From the NCBI GenBank assembly GCA_003551405.1, contig PUMO01000135.1, forward strand, positions 1 through 5,195: a DNA stretch of 5,195 nt. The letters are read 5' to 3'. The DNA is from Mollicutes bacterium (GTDB lineage Bacteria > Bacillota_I > Bacilli_A > Izemoplasmatales > Izemoplasmataceae). A program made the translations under genes and the position numbers. The notes beneath the pieces were generated by a model. It made no database searches. It saw only the letters and a program-made list of their open reading frames with translations, and had not been told where the DNA came from. Shown one piece after another: positions 1 through 4,603 of the stretch (position 1 is the stretch's first letter; each line of letters begins with the position of its first letter).

Positions 1-339
1 GACATTTCCCATGCGATTCAAACCTATGCGGAAGCCCAAGGCTATAGCGTGGTCCGTGAATTCGTTGGCCACGGAATCGGTCAAAACCTTCACGAATCTC
101 CTCAGATTCCCAATTACGGTCCCCCAGGCAAAGGACCCAAATTAAAACCCGGCATGACCCTGGCCATTGAACCGATGATCAACATAGGCACTAAGGATGT
201 TAAAGTCCTTGAAGATGGCTGGACAGCTATCGTTAGCGATAAGTCTTTAAGTGCCCATTATGAACATACCGTTTTGATCACTGAAGCGGAACCGGTCCTT
301 CTGACCGCGCTTCAAAAAGGAGGAAGTCATCATGGCTAA
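1..339 (+). CDS. map: Type I methionine aminopeptidase, C-terminal part (5' end outside window)
   Basis: This cytosolic metalloenzyme removes the initiator methionine from new proteins. The reading frame is open from base 1, so the N-terminal half lies outside the window; 112 codons remain before TAA. Three expected metal or catalytic positions are visible: GHGIG (His at visible residue 24), AIEPM (Glu 57) and HYEHT (Glu 88). The second active-site His sits in NLHE (residue 31), where the family more often has FHE. The two metal-binding aspartates would lie upstream and cannot be checked. A GTG at base 49 is internal and not a start, because family similarity continues upstream of it. The last codons (K-G-G-S-H-H-G) form a short tail that coincides with the infA ribosome binding site. 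The gene overlaps infA by 8 bases, which suggests translational coupling. Family identification is very secure. Confidence 0.96.
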   Translation, partial: DISHAIQTYAEAQGYSVVREFVGHGIGQNLHESPQIPNYGPPGKGPKLKPGMTLAIEPMINIGTKDVKVLEDGWTAIVSDKSLSAHYEHTVLITEAEPVLLTALQKGGSHHG

Positions 340-550
340 AGAAGAAAAAATTGAGATGGAAGGCAAGATAGTTGAAGCTTTACCAAACACAGAATTCTTG
401 GTAGAACTCGAAAACGGCCACCAGATCAAAGCTCACGTTTCGGGTAAAATCCGTATGTATTACATACGCATTCTACCTGGCGACAAAGTAACGGTGGAAC
501 TTTCCCCTTACGATTTAACACGTGGGCGTATTACCTATCGACACAAGTAA
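332..550 (+). CDS. infA: Translation initiation factor IF-1
   Basis: IF-1 binds the A site of the 30S subunit and helps IF-2 and IF-3 select the initiator tRNA. The product is 72 residues, the normal length, and forms a single OB fold. Family motifs are obvious: KIEMEGKIVEALPNTEFLVE near the N-terminus, ENGHQIKAHVSGKIR in the middle, then YIRILPGDKVTVELSPYDL and GRITYRHK at the end. The start ATG is set by AAGGAGG at 317-323, eight bases upstream. The start lies inside the last codons of map, an 8-base overlap. In B. subtilis, as I recall it, a small KOW-domain gene sits between map and infA; there is no room for one here. Confidence 0.98.
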   Translation: MAKEEKIEMEGKIVEALPNTEFLVELENGHQIKAHVSGKIRMYYIRILPGDKVTVELSPYDLTRGRITYRHK

Positions 551-582
551 TATAGTATAGGCCCTAAGGAGGATAATTTAGG

Positions 583-696
583 ATGAAAGTAAGACCATCT
601 GTAAAAAAGATTTGCGACAAATGCAAAGTAATTAAACGTAAAGGGAAGGTCATGGTAATCTGTGACAATCCCAAGCATAAACAAAGACAAGGTTAA
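583..696 (+). CDS. rpmJ: 50S ribosomal protein L36 (zinc-binding form)
   Basis: L36 is the smallest large-subunit ribosomal protein. This frame encodes 37 residues, the usual length of the zinc-containing form, starting MKVRPSVKKICDKCKVIKRK. The zinc ligands are all present: Cys11, Cys14, Cys27 and His32 (C-x2-C-x12-C-x4-H), so this is the C+ type and not the zinc-independent paralogue. A strong AAGGAGG at 566-572 precedes the ATG by ten bases. It lies 32 bases after infA and 15 bases before rpsM, in the same order as the B. subtilis alpha operon. Confidence 0.98.
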   Translation: MKVRPSVKKICDKCKVIKRKGKVMVICDNPKHKQRQG

Positions 697-711
697 TTAG
701 GAGGTGCATGT

Positions 712-1077
712 ATGGCACGTATCGCAGGAGGAGACATTCCAAGAGAGAAACGCGTTGTTGTTTCCCTGACTTATGTATTCGGAATTGGTGACACAACCGC
801 CGCTAACATCCTTAATCAGGCAAACGTCAGTGAACACACACGCGTAAAGAATTTGAGCGACGAAGAACTTAAACGTATTCGCGAAGTAATCGCTAATTAT
901 AAAACTGAAGGTGACCTTCGCAGAGAAGTCAACCTTAACATTAAACGCTTGCAAGAAATCGGTTCTTACCGAGGCATGCGTCATCGCAGAAAGCTACCGG
1001 TCAACGGTCAAAAGACTCGAAACAATGCCCGTACACGTAAAGGACCAAAGAAAACCGTAGCGAAGAAGAAGAAATAG
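712..1077 (+). CDS. rpsM: 30S ribosomal protein S13
   Basis: S13 sits in the head of the 30S subunit, contacts the P-site tRNA through its C-terminal tail and helps form intersubunit bridges. The product is 121 residues, typical length. It begins MARIAGGDIPREKRVVVSLT and contains the helix-two-turn-helix region with YVFGIG near 21-26. The S13 signature runs from Arg87 to Pro112 and ends in a very basic lysine-rich tail. Two residues in that signature look unusual: Lys94 where the family normally has Gly (RRGLPVRGQ), and Asn98 where it normally has Arg. The start is fixed by AGGAGGTG at 699-706; an ATG at 708 is out of frame. The TAG stop lies inside the rpsK ribosome binding site. Confidence 0.98.
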   Translation: MARIAGGDIPREKRVVVSLTYVFGIGDTTAANILNQANVSEHTRVKNLSDEELKRIREVIANYKTEGDLRREVNLNIKRLQEIGSYRGMRHRRKLPVNGQKTRNNARTRKGPKKTVAKKKK

Positions 1078-1090
1078 GAGGCGAAATTAA

Positions 1091-1477
1091 ATGGCACGCA
1101 GAACTAGAACGAAACGCCGCGCTAAAAAGAATATTCCTTCAGGAATTGCCCATATTCACTCAACATTTAACAACACGATTGTCACAATCAGTGATCCAAA
1201 TGGAAACGCAATTTCCTGGACAAGCGCTGGCGCACTAGGTTTTAAAGGAAGCCGGAAATCCACGCCGTATGCTGCACAAATCGCAAGCGAAGCTTGTGCC
1301 AAAGCAGCCATGGAACATGGCGTTCAAAAAGTAGAAGTTTCCGTCAAAGGACCGGGTCCTGGACGCGAAGCAGCGATTCGCTCACTTCAAACCGCGGGAT
1401 TGGAAATTACTGCAATCAAAGATGAGACACCTATTCCACATAACGGATGTCGTCCACCAAAACGACCTCGTGGCTAA
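1091..1477 (+). CDS. rpsK: 30S ribosomal protein S11
   Basis: S11 is part of the 30S platform, next to the mRNA exit channel and S7, and supports the 3' end of 16S rRNA. The product is 128 residues, normal length. It has a basic N-terminal tail (MARRTRTKRRAKKN), GIAHIHSTFNNTIVTISD in the first beta strands, GFKGSRKSTPYAAQ around 50-63, the GPGPGRE loop at 87-93 and PIPHNGCRPPK at 114-124. The C-terminus ends KRPRG, a little different from the more common KRRRV. AGGAGG at 1076-1081 lies nine bases before the ATG and overlaps the rpsM stop codon, so the two genes are probably coupled in translation. Confidence 0.98.
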   Translation: MARRTRTKRRAKKNIPSGIAHIHSTFNNTIVTISDPNGNAISWTSAGALGFKGSRKSTPYAAQIASEACAKAAMEHGVQKVEVSVKGPGPGREAAIRSLQTAGLEITAIKDETPIPHNGCRPPKRPRG

Positions 1478-1491
1478 TGCACAAGCAAACT

Positions 1492-1510
1492 AAGGGAGGT
1501 TGTTCATTTG
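1492..1510 (+). promoter_or_regulatory. Ribosome binding site and TTG start of rpoA
   Basis: AAGGGAGGT (1492-1500) is followed eight bases after its GGAGG core by TTG at 1508. It is the only gene start fully inside the window that is not ATG. The strong Shine-Dalgarno and the immediate onset of alpha-subunit similarity support TTG as the start. Confidence 0.85.
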
Positions 1511-2464
1511 AAAGATTTAAAATTTGAAAAACCAGAAACAACGATTATTCACGACGGTGAAACCCACGGTGAATTTGAAATTACCCCGCTTGAACGCGGA
1601 TATGGAATCACACTTGGCAATGCGCTTCGTCGTGTATTACTTTCCTCACTTCCCGGTGCTGCAATTGTCAATTGCTCCATCGATGGTGTACAACATGAAT
1701 TTTCAAGCATAGAAGGTGTCGTTGAAGACGTTACCACCGTTGTGCTCAATTTAAAAGATGTTGTCCTAAACATTGATGATGACAACCCGGATGTGGAAAA
1801 AGAATTGGAAATTGACGTAGAAGGTCCTAAAGAGGTTACCGCTCAAGACATTTCTGTTAAAGGCGACCCAGATGTGACTATCGTTAATCCAGACCAACAC
1901 ATTGCAACGGTGAATAACGGAAGTTTCCGCATGACCATGACCGCCCGTCGCGGTGTTGGTTATGTCAGTGCGGAGAAAAACAAAACATTTAACCATCAAG
2001 TGGGAGTTATTCCCATTGACAGCATTTATACCCCTGTGCAACGCGTTAAATACGATGTGGAAAAGACCCGTGTCGAAGATAGCGCAGATTATGACAAACT
2101 ATATATTGAAGTGGAAACAAACGGTTCAATCACACCAAAAGAAGCAATGGGTGTGGCTGGACGCATGATGATTTCTCACTTACAACAAGTTGTCGAGCTT
2201 TCTGAAAAAGCACAGGAAGAAGACTACATGGTTGAAAGAGAGTCCGAACAAAACTCTCAAAAACTTGAATTGCCAATCGAAGATTTGGATTTGTCTGTTC
2301 GCAGTTACAATTGTTTGAAACGCGCAGGGATCAACACTGTCTCAGAATTGACGCAAAAGACCGAGGAAGACATGATGAAAGTGCGCAACCTTGGTAAAAA
2401 ATCCCTCAAAGAAGTCAAGCAAAAACTCGAGGACCTTGATCTTTCGCTTGCAAGACACTCATAG
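1508..2464 (+). CDS. rpoA: DNA-directed RNA polymerase subunit alpha
   Basis: Alpha dimerises to nucleate assembly of core RNA polymerase (then beta and beta'), and its C-terminal domain contacts UP elements and activators. The product is 318 residues, close to the B. subtilis length. The N-terminal domain carries PLERGYGITLGNALRRVLLS at 27-46 and GVIPIDSIYTPVQRV at 166-180. An acidic linker around 233-255 leads to the C-terminal domain with DLSVRSYNCLKRAGINTV. Arg265, Asn268, Gly296, Lys298 and Ser299 fall exactly where the DNA-contacting residues of E. coli alpha lie. Translation starts at TTG, with GGAGG at 1495-1499 eight bases upstream. No in-frame ATG is near, and conservation begins right after the TTG. 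The TAG stop overlaps the rplQ ribosome binding site. Confidence 0.98.
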   Translation: MKDLKFEKPETTIIHDGETHGEFEITPLERGYGITLGNALRRVLLSSLPGAAIVNCSIDGVQHEFSSIEGVVEDVTTVVLNLKDVVLNIDDDNPDVEKELEIDVEGPKEVTAQDISVKGDPDVTIVNPDQHIATVNNGSFRMTMTARRGVGYVSAEKNKTFNHQVGVIPIDSIYTPVQRVKYDVEKTRVEDSADYDKLYIEVETNGSITPKEAMGVAGRMMISHLQQVVELSEKAQEEDYMVERESEQNSQKLELPIEDLDLSVRSYNCLKRAGINTVSELTQKTEEDMMKVRNLGKKSLKEVKQKLEDLDLSLARHS

Positions 2465-2476
2465 GAGGTTTTTACA

Positions 2477-2839
2477 ATGGCTACATATCGCAAATTAAAC
2501 CGAAGAAGCGATCAACGTAAAGCAATGCTTCGTGACCTTGTGAGCAATTTGATTGTTCATGAACGTGTTGAAACGACACATGCTAAAGCCAAAGAAGTCA
2601 GCCGTATCATGGATAAAATGATTACCCTCGGCAAAAAAGGCACAGTAGAAGCGCGTCGCGATGCGGCAGCTACGGTTCGTTTCTTGGATACACCCGAAGA
2701 TAAAAATGCCTTACAAAAACTGTTCGACGATCTCGCCCCACGTTTTGAATCCAGAAGTGGTGGATACACGCGTGTCCTCAAAATGGGACCACGTCGTGGT
2801 GACGCTGCTGAGATGGCTATCATCGAATTGGTTGAGTAA
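2477..2839 (+). CDS. rplQ: 50S ribosomal protein L17
   Basis: L17 lies near the polypeptide exit of the large subunit. The product is 120 residues, typical of Gram-positive L17. It shows SDQRKAMLRDLVSNLIVHER near 11-30, ETTHAKAKEVSRIMDKMITL following, and GGYTRVLKMGPRRGDAAEMA near the end. The N-terminal motif reads RKLNRRSDQR instead of the common RKLGRTSDQR, so Asn8 and Arg10 replace Gly and Thr. AGGAGG at 2463-2468 lies eight bases before the ATG and overlaps the rpoA stop. It is the last gene before an intrinsic terminator and so closes the ribosomal operon. Confidence 0.97.
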   Translation: MATYRKLNRRSDQRKAMLRDLVSNLIVHERVETTHAKAKEVSRIMDKMITLGKKGTVEARRDAAATVRFLDTPEDKNALQKLFDDLAPRFESRSGGYTRVLKMGPRRGDAAEMAIIELVE

Positions 2840-2849
2840 GTTCCAAGAC

Positions 2850-2879
2850 AAGTGACCCGCGTTGTGGGTCACTTTTTTT
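2850..2879 (+). terminator. Intrinsic (Rho-independent) terminator after rplQ
   Basis: A perfect 9-bp stem, AAGTGACCC (2850-2858) pairing with GGGTCACTT (2866-2874), encloses a 7-base loop. The T run (2873-2879) follows directly. It lies 10 bases after the rplQ stop and marks the end of the ribosomal/rpoA transcription unit. Confidence 0.95.
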
Positions 2880-2915
2880 GTCTGTTATGTAATTAATGCA
2901 ATTTAACATAAAATT

Positions 2916-2924
2916 TGATATAAT
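2916..2924 (+). promoter_or_regulatory. Extended -10 promoter of the ecf operon
   Basis: TGATATAAT contains a consensus TATAAT (2919-2924) preceded by the extended -10 TGn, in an AT-rich stretch right after the terminator. No good -35 box is seen 16-18 bases upstream (ATGCAA at 2896-2901 with a 17-base spacer is weak), which fits an extended -10 type promoter. Transcription would begin near 2930-2932 and leave a leader of only about 24 bases, too short for a riboswitch. Confidence 0.75.
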
Positions 2925-2940
2925 TAACCTCGGTTTTTGC

Positions 2941-2957
2941 AGGAGTTGATGCTTATG
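2941..2957 (+). promoter_or_regulatory. Ribosome binding site deciding the ecfA1 start
   Basis: AGGAG at 2941-2945 is nine bases from the ATG at 2955. The in-frame ATG at 2949 would be only three bases away, and the in-frame TTG at 2937 lies upstream of the site, so 2955 is the preferred start. Confidence 0.8.
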
Positions 2958-3764
2958 AATCCAATGATTGAAATTAAAAACCTCTCATTTGCCTATACAA
3001 AAGACAATATGGTTGTTGATAATGTCAACTTAACCATTAACAAAGGCGAGTGGGTCACTATACTTGGCCATAACGGCAGTGGAAAAAGCACCTTGTCAAA
3101 GTTGATGATTGGGCTTTTACGCGCTAAGACTGGCACGATTAAAATAGATGGTCTCACACTCAGTGAAGAGACAGTGTATGACATACGCAAAAAGGTCGGT
3201 ATCGTGTTTCAAAACCCCGATAACCAGTTTGTTGGTGTAACGGTGAGGGATGATATTGCTTTTGGTTTGGAAAATTTACAGATTCCTAGAGAAACAATGA
3301 TCGAAAAAATCGATAAATACGCTAAAAAAGTCAATATGCAAGAATTCATGAACAAAGAACCCCAACAACTCTCCGGTGGACAAAAACAACGCGTGGCCAT
3401 TGCGGGGATTCTTGCGATGGAAACCGATGTCATTATATTTGATGAAGCGACTGCCATGCTTGATCCCAAAGGCCGCAAGAATATTTATGAATACATGAAA
3501 GAATTAAACCGTGAAGGGGTGACCATCATCACCATCACCCATGATATGAAAGAAGCGGTTGATGCGGACCGAATTATCGTATTGAAAGATGGCCGCATTT
3601 TGAGAAATGACACTGCTCAAAATATCTTAAAAGACCAAGAAACCCTTGAACAATCGAACCTGGAGCTATTATTGCCGCTTGATGTCCTCTATTCACTTGA
3701 AAAGGAAAACGTGAATCACGACGCACTCAAGGAGTATTTATGGCAATCGAGTTTGAAAGGGTAA
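2955..3764 (+). CDS. ecfA1: Energy-coupling factor transporter ATPase EcfA1
   Basis: This is one of the two ABC ATPases that power ECF-type importers of vitamins and other micronutrients, acting at the cytoplasmic face of the membrane with EcfA2 and EcfT. From the ATG at 2955 it has 269 residues. All ATPase motifs are intact: Walker A GHNGSGKST at 38-46, Q-loop Gln86 in VFQNPDNQFVG, signature LSGGQ at 139-143, Walker B VIIFDE at 159-164 (Asp163, Glu164), D-loop MLDP and H-loop His196. The wording DEATAMLDPKGR and the NPDNQFVG Q-loop are typical of the EcfA1 (A) subunit, while the next gene has A'-type motifs. It is first in the ecfA1-ecfA2-ecfT unit, and its last 25 bases overlap ecfA2. No substrate-binding S gene is present, as expected for a shared group II module. 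Confidence 0.96.
   Translation: MNPMIEIKNLSFAYTKDNMVVDNVNLTINKGEWVTILGHNGSGKSTLSKLMIGLLRAKTGTIKIDGLTLSEETVYDIRKKVGIVFQNPDNQFVGVTVRDDIAFGLENLQIPRETMIEKIDKYAKKVNMQEFMNKEPQQLSGGQKQRVAIAGILAMETDVIIFDEATAMLDPKGRKNIYEYMKELNREGVTIITITHDMKEAVDADRIIVLKDGRILRNDTAQNILKDQETLEQSNLELLLPLDVLYSLEKENVNHDALKEYLWQSSLKG
3720..3734 (+). repeat. 15-base direct repeat, copy 1 (3' end of ecfA1)
   Basis: GACGCACTCAAGGAG encodes Asp256-Ala-Leu-Lys-Glu260 of EcfA1 in frame and carries the ecfA2 ribosome binding site. It is identical to 4577-4591. Confidence 0.9.
3729..3742 (+). promoter_or_regulatory. Ribosome binding site of ecfA2 inside ecfA1
   Basis: AAGGAG at 3729-3734 lies five bases before the ATG at 3740. It is built from the Lys259-Glu260 codons of ecfA1, so ecfA2 starts within the upstream gene and is probably translationally coupled to it. 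Confidence 0.85.
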
Positions 3765-4603
3765 GTCACCAATATGTTGGCGTGGATCAAAAAGGATATT
3801 TGGCGATTGAGGACATTCGTTTAAATATCCGTGGTGATGGGGAACTGATAGCGCTGATCGGTGAAACTGGTAGTGGTAAAAGCACCCTTGTTCAACATAT
3901 GAACGCACTGCTTCAACCCACGCAAGGACGCATGAACATATTTGGAATTAAAGTTGATAATCTTACTAAAAAGCGTAAGGATGTCAAACTGACGCCCATC
4001 CGAAAACAAGTCGGGCTTGTGTTTCAGTTTCCTGAGTATCAGCTGTTTGAAGAAACGGTTGAAAAGGACATTATGTTTGGCCCCAAAAACTTTGGTGCTT
4101 CAGAGGCAGATGCCAGAGAAAAGGCCCGTGAAATCATCAATGTTGTTGGTCTTGATGAAAGCTATTTGTCGCGGAGTCCATTTAATTTGAGTGGTGGAGA
4201 AAAAAAGCGGGCGTCCATTGCAGGAATCTTGGCGATGGAACCCGATGTGCTTATTTTGGATGAACCCACAAGCGGACTCGACCCCTTGGGGCGTAACGCC
4301 CTTTTGGAGGTATTTAACACGATTCATGAAACACTCAATACGACAGTCATTATCATCACCCATGATATGAATACGGTCTATGAATATGCCAAGCGTGTTC
4401 TTGTCATGCGTGAGGGAACATTGGTTTACGATGGCGATCCACTCAAACTCTTTTCAAAGAAGAATATAGACCGATGGAATCTTGATAAGCCAGAAGTATT
4501 GGCGCTTGCACAAGATATAGAAAACAAGTTTGACATTCACTTTGACACGCCGCCCAGAAACAAGACGATGCTTAAAGACGCACTCAAGGAGGCGTTAAAA
4601 TGA
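3740..4603 (+). CDS. ecfA2: Energy-coupling factor transporter ATPase EcfA2
   Basis: This is the second, non-identical ATPase of the ECF module; it pairs with EcfA1 and both are gripped by EcfT. It has 287 residues, the usual EcfA2 length. Motifs in order: the RGDGELIALIG strand with its DGE turn, Walker A GETGSGKST at 41-49, Q-loop Gln96 in FQFPEYQLFEETV (the hallmark of the A' subunit), signature LSGGE at 150-154, Walker B VLILDE at 170-175 (Asp174, Glu175), D-loop GLDP, and H-loop His208. The fifth signature residue is Glu and not the commoner Gln; ECF-type and cobalt-type ATPases of this family tolerate this. The C-terminal part beyond about 235 is the family's extra helical region that contacts the partner ATPase. 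The TGA stop is shared with the ecfT start as ATGA. Confidence 0.96.
   Translation: MAIEFERVSHQYVGVDQKGYLAIEDIRLNIRGDGELIALIGETGSGKSTLVQHMNALLQPTQGRMNIFGIKVDNLTKKRKDVKLTPIRKQVGLVFQFPEYQLFEETVEKDIMFGPKNFGASEADAREKAREIINVVGLDESYLSRSPFNLSGGEKKRASIAGILAMEPDVLILDEPTSGLDPLGRNALLEVFNTIHETLNTTVIIITHDMNTVYEYAKRVLVMREGTLVYDGDPLKLFSKKNIDRWNLDKPEVLALAQDIENKFDIHFDTPPRNKTMLKDALKEALK
4577..4591 (+). repeat. 15-base direct repeat, copy 2 (3' end of ecfA2)
   Basis: The same 15 bases as 3720-3734, again read as Asp280-Ala-Leu-Lys-Glu284, here near the C-terminus of EcfA2 and carrying most of the ecfT ribosome binding site. Confidence 0.9.
4586..4602 (+). promoter_or_regulatory. Ribosome binding site and ATGA start of ecfT
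   Basis: AAGGAGG at 4586-4592 lies seven bases before the ATG at 4600. The ATG overlaps the ecfA2 TGA (4601-4603) as ATGA, a classic stop-start coupling. Confidence 0.9.

Noticed and set aside
49..339. GTG at 49 as the start of a short 96-residue gene
   Set aside because: The same frame is open to base 1 and reads as MetAP throughout; the short form would lack the metal-binding aspartates.
551..556. TATAGT between infA and rpmJ as a possible -10 promoter box
   Set aside because: No -35 element at a proper distance and no extended -10 TG; the gap is only 32 bases inside a tight operon.
697..984. Antisense open frame of 95 codons opposite rpsM
   Set aside because: It lies almost wholly inside a certain ribosomal protein gene and has no ribosome binding site or recognisable domain; it is a shadow frame.
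2937..2954. Longer EcfA1 starting at TTG 2937 or ATG 2949
   Set aside because: The Shine-Dalgarno at 2941-2945 lies downstream of 2937 and too close to 2949; ATG 2955 has ideal spacing.
3533..4371. Shared string around CATCACCCATGATATGAA in ecfA1 and ecfA2 as a repeat element
   Set aside because: It encodes the conserved H-loop (ITHDM) in both ATPases, so protein conservation explains it.
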